Source: UBA4782 sp034430215
Lineage (GTDB): Bacteria; Chloroflexota; Anaerolineae; Anaerolineales; Anaerolineaceae
DNA: 64,000 nt
Assembly: GCA_034430215.1 (NCBI GenBank)
Contig: DAOUFE010000028.1
Coordinates: 1-64,000 of the forward strand
Direction of reading: 5' to 3'
A program made the position numbers and the translations under genes. This document shows, piece by piece, positions 32,563 through 42,260 of the stretch. The notes under the pieces are model-generated. The model did not search any database. It worked only from the letters and a program-made list of their open reading frames with translations, and was not told the DNA's origin. How positions within the stretch are numbered: position 1 is the first letter of the stretch; every line of letters starts with the position of its first letter.

Positions 32563-33584
32563 GCGAGACTTCTACATTGAATAATTCTGGGGATTACCTG
32601 GTTGAAGTAAACAACCTAACAAAATGGTTCCCGGTTCAAAAGAGCGTCATTGATCAGGTATTTACAAAAGAACGAGATTATGTACGCGCAGTAGATGGAG
32701 TCAGCTTCAAAATACGCAGAGGTGGCGTTTTAGGGCTGGCAGGAGAAAGCGGTAGTGGAAAAACCACCATCGGTCGAGTTACTATCGGTCTAGAGAAGAA
32801 AACCAAAGGTGAAGTGTTTTTTGATGGTATCAACCTTTCTGAGTTGAGCGAAGAAGAATTACGAAGAATGCGGCGCCGGATGCAGGTAATCTTTCAAGAT
32901 CCGCTGGCTTCACTCAACCCCCGCATGTCTTTAGGTTCAGCGATCGTACAAGGTTTGAAGATCCATTATCCAGAGTTAAAAGAACAACATCGAGATATGG
33001 TTTTGGAAATGATGGAGAAAGTGGGTTTGACTCCCGCAAGATTCTATATCAATAAATTTCCCCAACAGATATCTGGTGGACAGCGACAGCGGGTAGTGAT
33101 TGCCAGAGCGTTGATCACCAAACCAGATCTGATACTTGCTGATGAACCAATTGCAATGGCAGATGTCAGTGTTCGAGCCTTATTGCTCGATCTCATGGTC
33201 CAATTGAAAAAAGAGTTCATCCTGACGTATATTTTTATCACTCACGATCTGGCAACTGCTAAATACATTTGTGATGATATTGCCATTCTATATCTGGGAA
33301 AGATCGCAGAAATTGGTAACCTGAAGGACGTGTATTCATTGCCTTTACATCCCTACACCCAGGCATTGATGGCTGCGGTTCCAGTGCCTGATCCACATAA
33401 ACGCCGGACACAATCTATGCCTTCGGGTGAAATCCCAAACCCAATTCACCCACCTTCGGGATGCCGTTTTCATCCTCGTTGTCCTTTTGCAAAGGATATT
33501 TGTTCTCTAGAAGAGCCTATTTTGAGAGAATTGCTCCCCGGGCATCAGGTTGCATGTCATGTTGCAGAAAACTTCATGAAATAA
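32559..33584 (+). CDS. dppF: oligopeptide ABC transporter ATP-binding protein (DppF type)
   Basis: The 341-residue ATPase has Walker A GESGSGKTT, signature 'ISGGQRQRVVIARAL', Walker B 'LILADEP' and the switch 'ITHDLATAKY'. Its C-terminal 'GCRFHPRCPFAKDIC' cysteine motif mirrors that of DppD. The D-loop is AMAD rather than the common SALD. The frame is open from 32502, but the ATG at 32559 overlaps the dppD stop in an ATGA arrangement with AAGGTGAT before it. It is the last gene of the operon and is followed by a strong hairpin. Confidence 0.92.
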   Translation: MSETSTLNNSGDYLVEVNNLTKWFPVQKSVIDQVFTKERDYVRAVDGVSFKIRRGGVLGLAGESGSGKTTIGRVTIGLEKKTKGEVFFDGINLSELSEEELRRMRRRMQVIFQDPLASLNPRMSLGSAIVQGLKIHYPELKEQHRDMVLEMMEKVGLTPARFYINKFPQQISGGQRQRVVIARALITKPDLILADEPIAMADVSVRALLLDLMVQLKKEFILTYIFITHDLATAKYICDDIAILYLGKIAEIGNLKDVYSLPLHPYTQALMAAVPVPDPHKRRTQSMPSGEIPNPIHPPSGCRFHPRCPFAKDICSLEEPILRELLPGHQVACHVAENFMK

Positions 33585-33621
33585 GATAAATGGCTTTTTT
33601 CAACCAGGTAAATTTAATGAT

Positions 33622-33656
33622 AATGAGCTGATCAAACTTGATTTGGTCAGCTCATT
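33622..33656. terminator. bidirectional terminator-like hairpin
   Basis: AATGAGCTGATCAAA pairs over 15 bp with TTTGGTCAGCTCATT (one G-U) around CTTGA. It lies between the convergent dppF and KimA-like genes and probably serves both. Confidence 0.75.
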
Positions 33657-33685
33657 TACTAGCTCAGACTATTTCAATTTAAAAA

Positions 33686-35620
33686 TTAATCCACCTGATA
33701 AGGTACTTCCGTGATGACTATATTCTTTCTATTTAAAAGTGCCTTACGAAGAGTATCAGCCGTGCGTGCATGCAATAAACCAGCCATAGGTTGCTTGGGA
33801 ACGAATTGCGGTACTACGATCGTAATCAATTCATCTTTTTTACGAATTTCATCCATGCTATCGATATAATTCAGCAATGGTTCAATAAATAGCCGGTATG
33901 GAGAATTCAGAATGACCAACCTTGTACCATCCCCCCAAATTAACCATTTATTTTTTACCTTTTCGGTCTCTTTTTCATCGATAGATATGTGAACCGCCGT
34001 TACATCATCTGATAAAGTTTTAGCATAACTTAACGCATTTAATGAACCACGATGAACTCCAGCGATAGGCATAATAACCCGATTCCTCGAAATTCTCTTT
34101 GTATACTCTTTATTCTCTAGTGAAAGTTGCTCAGCTACCCTTTTATAGTGATGATGAATAAGGACGAAAATAGATACAAGCGCTGGGATTAGGATGATCA
34201 CAATATATGCACCATCTTTGAACTTAGTAACCGCAAATACGATCATCACAATGAAAGTACAAATGGCGCCAAATCCATTGATGATCATTTTATATTTCCA
34301 TCCCTTATCATAGCGTAAGGTTGAACCTACTTCCTGAACCTCCATCCCTGGCTTCAAATGTCCAGATTTCCACCATCTTCTTGCCATTCCAAATTGTGAT
34401 AGCGTAAATGACAGGAAAACACCAATTGCGTACAAAGGGATCAACAAAGATACATTTGCTTTGAAATAGATCACCAATGTAGAAGCTATCACTGCAAGAG
34501 CAATGATTCCATAGGAATAAACCAGCCTGCTTCCCCGAAATGCAAACTGTCGGGGAAGGAAACCGTCCACTGCATGCAAAGCTCCAAGTCGCGGGAAATC
34601 TGCAAAAGCCGTATTGGCAGCCATAACCAGGATTACAGTAGTTGCTGCAATCATCAATAAATACGCCAGACCCTGGCCGTTATATACCGTTCGAGCAATT
34701 TGAGAAATGACGGTTTCATTATCCGATGGTAAAGCACCTACATGTATCCCAAGAAATGCAACCATTAAGAGCAATGTACCCAATATCGATGCCATCCAAA
34801 TCAAAGTAGCACCTGCATTTTTACTGCGAGGTTCTTTAAAAGCAGTGATGCCGTTGGAAATTGCCTCAACACCGGTTACGGAAGATGTACCATTAGCAAA
34901 TGCTCTCAAGAACATGAATACTGTGAGAGGTTGCAAAACTCCAACTTCAATAGAAGGTGGATTTACAACTGTTCCAAGAGTGCCAGTGAAATAACGAAAA
35001 ATTCCAATTAATCCTGTAACAATCATCATCACCAGGAAGAAGTAAGTAGGTATTGCAAAGATGATCCCCGATTCCTTCACCCCACGCAAATTAATCAACA
35101 TAACAAATAGAATGAATCCCACTGCCAGTTCAACGCGGTAAGGGTAAAGATTGGGAAAAGCAGATGCTATTTGGGCAACCCCAGATGATATGGATACAGA
35201 TACCGTCAACACATAATCACTGAGCAGAGAAGCCCCGGCAATCTGCGCAGGGAGAATTCCCAGGTTATCCCGGGCAACAATATATGCACCACCGCCACCA
35301 GGATATGCATGGATGGTTTGCTCATAAGAGAAAGTCAGAATCGCCAATAAAACGGCAATTGCAACCGTAATGGAAAAACTATAAGAGAGCGCGCCCGTGC
35401 CTGCTGCAATCAAAATGAAAAGGATTTCCTGAGGCCCATATGCTACAGAGGACAATGCATCGGATGAAAAAACAGCCAACCCGATCAACTTCCCGATTGT
35501 CTGGTGTGGTGCATCTGCTGTTGAAAGCGGGCGACCTATCAACCACGACCTGAAGGTCGTTTTCGGCATATGTGTAGATGTTTGCTCAAAAATATTCGAA
35601 TGTGCTTCTAAATTACTCAC
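33686..35620 (-). CDS. kimA: KimA-like APC-superfamily potassium importer
   Basis: The 644-residue protein starts with about 12 membrane helices carrying 'LAVFSSDALSSVAYG' and 'YPGGGGAYIVARDNLG', close to B. subtilis KimA. A cytoplasmic C-terminal domain (about 500-644) resembles a USP-like fold ('VIMPIAGVHRGSLNALSYAK', then 'VTAVHISID'). KimA is a proton/K+ symporter regulated by c-di-AMP. The ORF extends to a TTG at 35686, but GGAG 8 nt before a GTG at 35620 gives a better start. It follows a KdpDE-like pair on the same strand with a 147-bp gap. I found no ydaO-type c-di-AMP riboswitch in that gap. Confidence 0.82.
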   Translation of the reverse strand: MSNLEAHSNIFEQTSTHMPKTTFRSWLIGRPLSTADAPHQTIGKLIGLAVFSSDALSSVAYGPQEILFILIAAGTGALSYSFSITVAIAVLLAILTFSYEQTIHAYPGGGGAYIVARDNLGILPAQIAGASLLSDYVLTVSVSISSGVAQIASAFPNLYPYRVELAVGFILFVMLINLRGVKESGIIFAIPTYFFLVMMIVTGLIGIFRYFTGTLGTVVNPPSIEVGVLQPLTVFMFLRAFANGTSSVTGVEAISNGITAFKEPRSKNAGATLIWMASILGTLLLMVAFLGIHVGALPSDNETVISQIARTVYNGQGLAYLLMIAATTVILVMAANTAFADFPRLGALHAVDGFLPRQFAFRGSRLVYSYGIIALAVIASTLVIYFKANVSLLIPLYAIGVFLSFTLSQFGMARRWWKSGHLKPGMEVQEVGSTLRYDKGWKYKMIINGFGAICTFIVMIVFAVTKFKDGAYIVIILIPALVSIFVLIHHHYKRVAEQLSLENKEYTKRISRNRVIMPIAGVHRGSLNALSYAKTLSDDVTAVHISIDEKETEKVKNKWLIWGDGTRLVILNSPYRLFIEPLLNYIDSMDEIRKKDELITIVVPQFVPKQPMAGLLHARTADTLRKALLNRKNIVITEVPYQVD

Positions 35621-35767
35621 GACGTCAACTCCAATTCCCTGAAGATAAGATACATGCTTTTTGAACAGAAATTTATTCCTGTTCAACTCCAGGATATTGA
35701 GAGTTTACTTTCATGAAGTAAAAGGGGAACAAAAATTTATGAAAAAATATAAAATTTTTATAAAAAT

Positions 35768-36463
35768 TTACTCTGGAATGACAAAACGATACCCAATTCC
35801 GGGTTCAGTTTGAATAATTTGCGGATCATTTGGATTGGCTTCCAGCTTCTTTCGTAGTACTCCAATATAAACCCGCAAATATTCTACATGATCGGCATCT
35901 TCATCTCCCCATACATGGATCAAGATTGATCGATGGGTTAATACTTTCCCCGCATTACTGGCCAGATAAGCAAGCAGTTTAAACTCAGTGGCTGTCAAAC
36001 GAACCTCAGTACCGTTATTCGTAACGGAATAATGTGCCAGATCAATTTGCAAGGGACCTATATTGATGATGCTTTTCACATTTCCTATAGATTGCTCTCC
36101 ATGACGCATGGCTACTCGTATGCGAGCCATCAATTCTTCGATCCCAAAAGGTTTAGTTAAATAATCATCTGCACCCTTATCTAAAACAGCTACTTTATCT
36201 GTTTCACTTTCACGGACAGACAAGACAATAATGGGAACGCGTGACCATTCTCGAATTCTTTCGCATACTTGAATACCATCCATGTCTGGCAGGCTAAGGT
36301 CAAGAATGATGACATCTGGTTCAGATGATGCCGCCAGGGTAAGCCCTTCTTCACCAGTGCTTGCCATCACCACATCAAAATGCCTTGCTATCAAGATAGT
36401 TTTTAAAGCCCGCAATATTTGCGGTTCATCATCAATAATTAGAATGAGGGGTTTTTTATTCAT
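35768..36463 (-). CDS. kdpE: KdpE-like OmpR-family response regulator
   Basis: The 231-residue regulator has a receiver domain with acidic pocket D11/D12, phospho-acceptor D55 in 'DVIILDLSLPD' and the conserved lysine in 'DDYLTKPFG'. A winged-helix DNA-binding domain follows ('LTATEFKLLAYLASNAGKVL', ending 'EPGIGYRFV'). The match to KdpE is good in length and in its C-terminal sequence. The start overlaps the kinase stop by 8 bp. In other bacteria KdpE activates kdpFABC, but here the downstream gene is a KimA-like importer. Confidence 0.85.
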   Translation of the reverse strand: MNKKPLILIIDDEPQILRALKTILIARHFDVVMASTGEEGLTLAASSEPDVIILDLSLPDMDGIQVCERIREWSRVPIIVLSVRESETDKVAVLDKGADDYLTKPFGIEELMARIRVAMRHGEQSIGNVKSIINIGPLQIDLAHYSVTNNGTEVRLTATEFKLLAYLASNAGKVLTHRSILIHVWGDEDADHVEYLRVYIGVLRKKLEANPNDPQIIQTEPGIGYRFVIPE

Positions 36464-37925
36464 CGATCATCTCAGGAGATACAGGATGAGGACTTTCTGT
36501 GGAATTAATTGGCAGCGTAAAATGAAAAATAAATCCTTCTGAGGCATTTTCAGCCCAGATGTTCCCCTTATGAGCGGTAACTATACCTTTACAGATAGAT
36601 AACCCAAGCCCAGTGCTGGTCACCCTGCCCTGATGATGCACATTGTTAAATTTATCAAAAATATGTTCCAGATCTTCTTCAGGTACTGGGGGGCTTTGAT
36701 TGATTACCCGGGTATGGACATTCTCGTTTTCAACCCTTGAAAGCAGGCTAATTTGTGTTTTCGGTGGCGCAAATTTTACGCTGTTACTGATCAAATTAGT
36801 AAAGACTTGCTCGATCAACACATAATCAGTATATAAAGGAGGCAATTCCTGCGGAATATCGATCATTACCTGATATTGGTTTAGCATCTTGTGCATCCTT
36901 TTGACAACACCATTGGCAATTTCCGCAAGAGAATTCCATTTCTTATGTAGAGTCAAAGCACCTACCTCAATTCGGGTCATATCCAGTAGATTACCCACCA
37001 GGAAATTCAGATGATCTGTTTCTTCTTCAATCGTGGCAAGTAACTCTTGCCGTGCATCCGTATCCCAATCCACCATCCCACTATGCAGGCTGGAAACAGA
37101 TGCTTTGATGGCAGCCAGAGGAGAACGAAGTTCGTGGGACACAGAGGAAAGCAAAATGCTTTTAGTCTGGTTCGTTTCTTCAAGAATATGGGATTTTGTT
37201 TCCACCTGCAAGAGATGAATTCGTTCGAGAAATAATGCTCCCTGGTTGGCATAAATGGTGAGCAATCTGTCCTCCTCCCCAGAGAGAACCGGATGATCTA
37301 CCCATACCTTGATATACCCCTCATAATTTCTTTGAGCTAACATAGGATACTTGAATTCAAACAACTCCCCATCTTTTTGTTTTTCCTTTTTTGATTCCAG
37401 GATGAAGGGGGGCTTGTTTATATCTGCTGGTAATGCTATTTCCACTTTTGCACAAGAAATAGTATTGAGGGTATGTTGTCCTAGAGTTTGTGCAATGTTT
37501 GCATTATCCTGCTGTTGAGAAAGAGAGAGGATCAATTGATAAAGGCTTGTCGCTTCCCATTCATTTTTTCTGGCAAGCTGCATCCCCTGCCTGGCTTTAC
37601 CAATCAGTTGGCTGGTGAAAACTGCAATTAAAAGAAAAACCAGTAAAGTTGCAAAATCCTGGGCTTTATGAACCAATAAACTGTAATAAGGTGGAACAAA
37701 ATAATAATTCAGGCATAAAAATGAAACGACTGCAGAAACGATCGCCGGGGCAAGTCCTAAAAAATATACCGCCAGTAAAACGGGCAGCAGAAATACCAAC
37801 GCAACAATTTGAGATCCAAGAAATTCCCTTTCAGGCAGCAACACAATAGTAGTCATTGCTGTAAGGAGAAATGCAGCCAGAAATTTCCCAAAAACCAGAA
37901 GGATTGAATTTTGCTTTAAATTCAT
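36456..37925 (-). CDS. kdpD: KdpD-like sensor histidine kinase lacking the N-terminal KdpD/USP domains
   Basis: The 489-residue kinase begins with four membrane helices of DUF4118 type ('LGLAPAIVSAVVSFLCLNYY'). A GAF-like stretch follows, then the phospho-acceptor histidine in 'SVSHELRSPLAAIKAS' and an ATPase domain with 'QVFTNLISNSVKFAP' and 'GLGLSICKGIV'. This is the C-terminal half of KdpD. The roughly 400-residue cytoplasmic N-terminal part with Walker motifs and USP fold is absent. It should sense K+ limitation or turgor and phosphorylate the regulator encoded next. Confidence 0.85.
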   Translation of the reverse strand: MNLKQNSILLVFGKFLAAFLLTAMTTIVLLPEREFLGSQIVALVFLLPVLLAVYFLGLAPAIVSAVVSFLCLNYYFVPPYYSLLVHKAQDFATLLVFLLIAVFTSQLIGKARQGMQLARKNEWEATSLYQLILSLSQQQDNANIAQTLGQHTLNTISCAKVEIALPADINKPPFILESKKEKQKDGELFEFKYPMLAQRNYEGYIKVWVDHPVLSGEEDRLLTIYANQGALFLERIHLLQVETKSHILEETNQTKSILLSSVSHELRSPLAAIKASVSSLHSGMVDWDTDARQELLATIEEETDHLNFLVGNLLDMTRIEVGALTLHKKWNSLAEIANGVVKRMHKMLNQYQVMIDIPQELPPLYTDYVLIEQVFTNLISNSVKFAPPKTQISLLSRVENENVHTRVINQSPPVPEEDLEHIFDKFNNVHHQGRVTSTGLGLSICKGIVTAHKGNIWAENASEGFIFHFTLPINSTESPHPVSPEMIDE

Positions 37926-38179
37926 AATTCACACTAGACGAATTTTATCCTATTCCTGATAAGAGAGCACTTTTCATAGAAAGCTGATCGAAGAATTGAT
38001 TAAGGAAGAAACATGCTACAAATATTTAAATTCAATAATCATCATTTCTCTTCAATAGTATTTGTAGCCGGTTGATTATTCTTTATTCGGATATACATAT
38101 CACATTCTTATACTATATATACACGATTTTTACATACAGAGAGTAGAGTATTACAGGATTTATTGTTGTGGAGGATTAT

Positions 38180-40744
38180 ATGAACCTGGAAAAATTTACA
38201 CAAAAATCTCGTGAAGCGGTCTTTCAAGCCCAACAAATTGCCCGCGATTATCATCATCAGGCTATCGAGCCTGTTCACTTACTGTTAGCACTTTTACAGC
38301 AAGAGGATGGTGTTATTCCTGCTATTGTGACAAAAATTGCCGGCAGTATTTTGGCAATTCGTGAAGAAATCATAAAAGAATTGGAAAATCGCCCACAAGT
38401 ACATGGCAGTAATATTGAAACTGGCTTATCAAGCCAGGTTGTTGATGTTATTGACTCTGCAGAAAAATACGCCAAGGGAATGCAGGATGAATTTGTTTCC
38501 ACTGAACATCTCTTATTGGGATTAAGTGATTCATGCGAAGGCAAGCGATTGACATCTTTCGGGCTAACAAAAGATGCCATTTTAGGTGCATTAAAATCCA
38601 TCCGAGGCACTCAAAGGGTGACCACCGAGAATCCTGAGGATACTTATCAGGCTCTCGCGAAATATGGACGCGACCTGACAGCTTTAGCTCGCCAGGGAAA
38701 ACTCGATCCGGTAATCGGTCGTGATGAAGAAATTCGTCGTGTAGCGCAAATACTTTCCCGTCGAACAAAAAACAACCCGGCGCTTATCGGTGCTCCTGGT
38801 GTTGGTAAAACCGCCATTGCTGAAGGGCTGGCAGAACGTATTATCAAAGGTGACGTTCCAGAAGGATTGAAAAAGAAACGGATCATTCAGCTTGACCTGA
38901 GCTCGATGGTAGCAGGAGCAAAATACCGAGGTGAGTTTGAAGAACGTCTGAAAGCTTCCCTGAAAGAGATTACCGAATCTCAGGGAGAGATCATTGTCTT
39001 CCTGGATGAAATGCATACTGTGGTTGGTGCAGGAGCTGCAGAAGGTGCCATGGATGCAAGTAATATTCTTAAACCATTGCTTGCACGCGGTGATCTACAT
39101 TTGATTGGCGCAACCACTCTTGATGAGTATCGAAAATATATCGAAAAAGATGCTGCGCTTGAAAGGCGTTTTCAGCCAGTATTTGTTGATGAACCATCCG
39201 TTGAAGATACCATCAGCATCTTGCGTGGATTGAAGCAGAGATATGAAGTCCATCATGGGGTACGCATCACTGATTCTGCGGTCATCGCCGCTGCTACTTT
39301 ATCAAAGCGCTACATTCCTGAAAGACATCTCCCTGATAAAGCCATAGATCTGATCGATGAAGCTGCAGCCATGCTGCGTACAGAGATCGATTCAAAACCA
39401 CAAAAACTGGATGAGGTTGACCGTAATATCTTGCAGCTTGAAATCGAACGCGAAGCTTTAAAGAAAGAGACGGATAAAGCCTCTAAAGAACGTCTGGAAA
39501 AACTGGTCGAAGAGTTGGCAGACCTGAAAGAAAAGTCTGCACAATTGACCACCCGCTGGCAAAATGAAAAAGAAATGATCACCAGCTTGCGCCAGGTAAA
39601 AAAGCAAATAGAGGAAACTAACCTGGAAATCGAACAAGCAGAAAGAGTGGCTGACCTGGAAAAAGTTGCACGCTTACGCTATGGCACATTGCGCGATCTG
39701 GAAACGAAACTTTTAGATGCTGAGAAGAAACTCAAATCTATCCAGGCAAATGGTGCTCTGCTCAAAGAGGAAGTTGACGCTGAAGAAATTGCTTCAGTAG
39801 TCGCTAAATGGACGGGTATCCCAGTTTCACGCCTGGTGGAAGGAGAAACCCAAAAACTGCTGCATATGGAAGAAAGGTTACATGATAGGGTCATCGGCCA
39901 GGATGAAGCCATTCAAGTGGTTTCGAATGCTGTTCGGAGAGCACGCGCTGGGTTGCAGGACCCCAATCGGCCAATTGGATCCTTCATTTTTATTGGTCCA
40001 ACAGGAGTTGGTAAAACTGAACTAGCACGCGCTCTTGCAGAATTTTTATTTGATGATGAACATGCCATGATCCGAATTGATATGAGTGAATACCAGGAAA
40101 AACATTCCGTCAGCCGGTTGATCGGTGCTCCTCCAGGATATGTAGGCTATGAAGAAGGTGGACAGCTTACTGAAGCTGTTCGCCGCCGCCCTTATAGTGT
40201 GGTACTTTTGGATGAAATTGAAAAAGCTCATCCTGAGGTTTTCAATACCCTTTTACAATTGCTGGACGATGGCCGCTTAACCGATGGGCAGGGTAGAACC
40301 GTGAATTTCACAAATACTGTTGTGATCATGACCTCCAACCTGGGCAACCAGCTTTGGGATCGCGGATCAAAGGTAACCCGTGAAGAAATTGTTCAGGTGT
40401 TTCAGGCACACTTCCGTCCTGAGTTCCTGAACCGTGTTGATGAACTGGTAGTATTCCATCCGCTCACGAAAGAAAACATTCGCCAGATTGTGGATATCCA
40501 ATTGATGCGGCTCGAAACTCTGGTACGAGAAAAAGGGTATATACTTGATGTTACAACTTCAGCTCGTAATTTCCTGGCTGAAGCAGGCTATAACCCAACT
40601 TTTGGTGCCCGACCACTAAAGCGTGCCATTCAACGTGAGTTGCAAGATCCTCTTGCCCTTAAACTGCTCAACGGTGAATTCACCGAAGGAGATACAATCA
40701 AGGTTGAACAAAGCGGTGATGTATTAAGATTTACAAAACCATAA
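38180..40744 (+). CDS. clpB: ClpB disaggregase
   Basis: The 854-residue AAA+ chaperone has the N-terminal Clp repeat domain (1-150) and Walker A 'GAPGVGKTAIAEGLAER' in NBD1. A coiled-coil M-domain (about 400-520, rich in Glu/Lys/Leu) and Walker A 'GPTGVGKTELARALAE' in NBD2 follow. The long M-domain and the lack of an IGF/L ClpP-binding loop identify ClpB rather than ClpC/ClpA. With DnaK it resolubilises aggregates. The frame opens at a GTG at 38168, but GGAGG at 38170-38174 lies 5 nt before the ATG at 38180, so that is the start. The 250-bp upstream region is AT-rich with a TATACT hexamer and no CIRCE element. Confidence 0.95.
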   Translation: MNLEKFTQKSREAVFQAQQIARDYHHQAIEPVHLLLALLQQEDGVIPAIVTKIAGSILAIREEIIKELENRPQVHGSNIETGLSSQVVDVIDSAEKYAKGMQDEFVSTEHLLLGLSDSCEGKRLTSFGLTKDAILGALKSIRGTQRVTTENPEDTYQALAKYGRDLTALARQGKLDPVIGRDEEIRRVAQILSRRTKNNPALIGAPGVGKTAIAEGLAERIIKGDVPEGLKKKRIIQLDLSSMVAGAKYRGEFEERLKASLKEITESQGEIIVFLDEMHTVVGAGAAEGAMDASNILKPLLARGDLHLIGATTLDEYRKYIEKDAALERRFQPVFVDEPSVEDTISILRGLKQRYEVHHGVRITDSAVIAAATLSKRYIPERHLPDKAIDLIDEAAAMLRTEIDSKPQKLDEVDRNILQLEIEREALKKETDKASKERLEKLVEELADLKEKSAQLTTRWQNEKEMITSLRQVKKQIEETNLEIEQAERVADLEKVARLRYGTLRDLETKLLDAEKKLKSIQANGALLKEEVDAEEIASVVAKWTGIPVSRLVEGETQKLLHMEERLHDRVIGQDEAIQVVSNAVRRARAGLQDPNRPIGSFIFIGPTGVGKTELARALAEFLFDDEHAMIRIDMSEYQEKHSVSRLIGAPPGYVGYEEGGQLTEAVRRRPYSVVLLDEIEKAHPEVFNTLLQLLDDGRLTDGQGRTVNFTNTVVIMTSNLGNQLWDRGSKVTREEIVQVFQAHFRPEFLNRVDELVVFHPLTKENIRQIVDIQLMRLETLVREKGYILDVTTSARNFLAEAGYNPTFGARPLKRAIQRELQDPLALKLLNGEFTEGDTIKVEQSGDVLRFTKP

Positions 40745-40768
40745 TACATTTGCTTGAAATGAATAATT

Positions 40769-40811
40769 AAAGGGTCAGGTAGAGAGAATGCTTTTCTTTC
40801 CCTGACCCTTT
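40769..40811 (+). terminator. intrinsic terminator of clpB
   Basis: AAAGGGTCAGG (40769-40779) pairs with CCTGACCCTTT (40801-40811), with partial inner pairing of AGAGAGAA and TTTTCTTT. A T-rich end follows. Confidence 0.85.
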
Positions 40812-40944
40812 TGTCATCCAAGCAAATAGTAGCAATCAATTACATTCTCATAGAACGGCACCTATTTTTTCACTTTTATGTTAAACTATTTCATTCGTTA
40901 CTACAAATAACCTTAATCGTTGAAAAACAAATCAGGGGTTCACA

Positions 40945-41721
40945 GTGAATACTGAAAATACACTCGTTTATAAAGATACAATTAAAGTAAATTACTTTGA
41001 ATGTGATTTCCAAAATCATTGGAAGCCATCTGCAATATTTCAACATCTTACGGAAACTGCTGGAACCCACGCAGATCATTTGGGATTTGGTTTCGAGAAA
41101 ATGGCAACCCTTAACCTTTTTTGGGTACATTCTCGAATGAAGATTAAATTCCTTCATTTTCCAACCGGAGGTGAAAAAATCACCATCTATACCTGGCCAA
41201 AAACCATTCAGCAAAAATTATTCTATATTCGAGATTTTGAAGTATTTGACACGAATGGTCAACAGGTTGCTGCTGCTACTTCTGCATGGTTAATCATCGA
41301 TGCCACCACCCGTAAAATGGTCTCTCCGCATTCTCTTCAATTAGTATTGCCAGAGCTTTCCATTAAGAAAGGATTGGATGAGCCCCTCGAAAAGATCAAT
41401 ATAAATGGAAATGGAAATGGAAAAGAAAAATTACAACTCATGGCTGGGTATAGCGCTGTCGATTTTGTGGGGCATGTCAATAACAGCCGCTATGTAGAAT
41501 GGATCTGTGATTGCTTTCCAATAGATGCTTATCAAGAGAAAGAACTGGACTGGTTGCAGATTAATTATGAGCATGAAGTCAGGCCAGGAGAAAAAGTAAG
41601 CATATTAACAAATGATCTTGGCGACAAATCGGATATGTGGATGGTAGAAGGTATCAACAGGTCTGGTAATAACCGTGCTTTTACCGCAATGATGCATTGG
41701 ACAGACGGAATGAAGGGGTAA
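40945..41721 (+). CDS. acyl-ACP thioesterase (FatA/FatB-like double hot-dog)
   Basis: The 258-residue protein consists of two hot-dog domains. The first contains 'VNYFECDFQNHWKPSAIFQH' and 'WVHSRMKIKFLHFP'. The second carries the active-site 'DFVGHVNNSRYVEWICD' with the conserved Asn-His pattern. It would release fatty acids from acyl-ACP. The domains are joined by a linker coded by three AATGGA hexamers (Asn-Gly repeats, about 41399-41424). The start is a GTG with AGGGG 6 nt upstream. Bacterial members often supply free fatty acids for membrane lipids or fermentation. There is a possible, unproven link to the sphingoid-base genes elsewhere in the window. Confidence 0.85.
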   Translation: MNTENTLVYKDTIKVNYFECDFQNHWKPSAIFQHLTETAGTHADHLGFGFEKMATLNLFWVHSRMKIKFLHFPTGGEKITIYTWPKTIQQKLFYIRDFEVFDTNGQQVAAATSAWLIIDATTRKMVSPHSLQLVLPELSIKKGLDEPLEKININGNGNGKEKLQLMAGYSAVDFVGHVNNSRYVEWICDCFPIDAYQEKELDWLQINYEHEVRPGEKVSILTNDLGDKSDMWMVEGINRSGNNRAFTAMMHWTDGMKG

Positions 41722-41804
41722 ATTTTCTTTTTGCTAAAGAAAGCATTTCCTTCTTTAATTCAAATTTCCTTAGAAATTACTTTAAGAGTTCAGATTCAGA
41801 CAAA

Positions 41805-42230
41805 ATGGACACGTCTTCTTCATCTCAACTTTTAGACGAAAGCGAACTCCAATTCTTCTTTATCCGTTCATCCGGTCCTGGCGGACAGAACGTAAACAAG
41901 GTTTCTACTTCTGTTCAGCTCCGATTCGACGTACGCAATTCACCTTCTTTGGATCCAGAGGTCAAAGAACGCCTGATCAAGTTAGCAGGTAAAAGGATAA
42001 CAGATGAAGGGATTCTGATAATTACTGCGCAACGCTACCGCACCCAGGAGAAAAACAGGGAAGACGTAGTCAATCGCTTGAGAAATTTGACTGAAAAAGC
42101 AACTCGTACTCCACTGGTCAGAAAACAAACTAAGCCCTCCCGTACTTCCCAAGAAAAGAGATTGCAAAGAAAACGCATCCACAGTCAGGTGAAGAGATCA
42201 CGCCAGACACCTGATGAAAATGATGCTTAA
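41805..42230 (+). CDS. arfB: ArfB (YaeJ) ribosome-rescue peptidyl-tRNA hydrolase
   Basis: The 141-residue protein has the release-factor catalytic loop 'SSGPGGQNVNKVSTSVQLRF' with the GGQ motif. Its C-terminal tail is rich in Lys and Arg ('RTSQEKRLQRKRIHSQVKR') and in ArfB enters the mRNA channel of stalled ribosomes. It rescues ribosomes on non-stop mRNAs. The frame is open from 41697, overlapping the thioesterase end. The ATG at 41805 gives the family's usual length, although no strong ribosome site precedes it. Confidence 0.9.
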   Translation: MDTSSSSQLLDESELQFFFIRSSGPGGQNVNKVSTSVQLRFDVRNSPSLDPEVKERLIKLAGKRITDEGILIITAQRYRTQEKNREDVVNRLRNLTEKATRTPLVRKQTKPSRTSQEKRLQRKRIHSQVKRSRQTPDENDA

Positions 42231-42246
42231 CTTTTTCATCTAAGAG

Positions 42247-42252
42247 TATAAT
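42247..42252 (+). promoter_or_regulatory. -10 box placed for a near-leaderless transcript
   Basis: TATAAT ends 8 nt before the ATG of the MFS gene at 42261, which predicts a leader of 0-2 nt. No ribosome site is present. Confidence 0.5.
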
Positions 42253-42260
42253 CGAGCATC

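Noticed and set aside
35621..35767. ydaO-type c-di-AMP riboswitch before the KimA-like gene
   Set aside because: The gap is short and AT-rich, and the conserved motifs of that class are not visible. Only a GAACAG/CTGTTC hairpin is seen.
37926..38179. CIRCE (HrcA) operator before clpB
   Set aside because: No TTAGCACTC/GAGTGCTAA inverted repeat is present.
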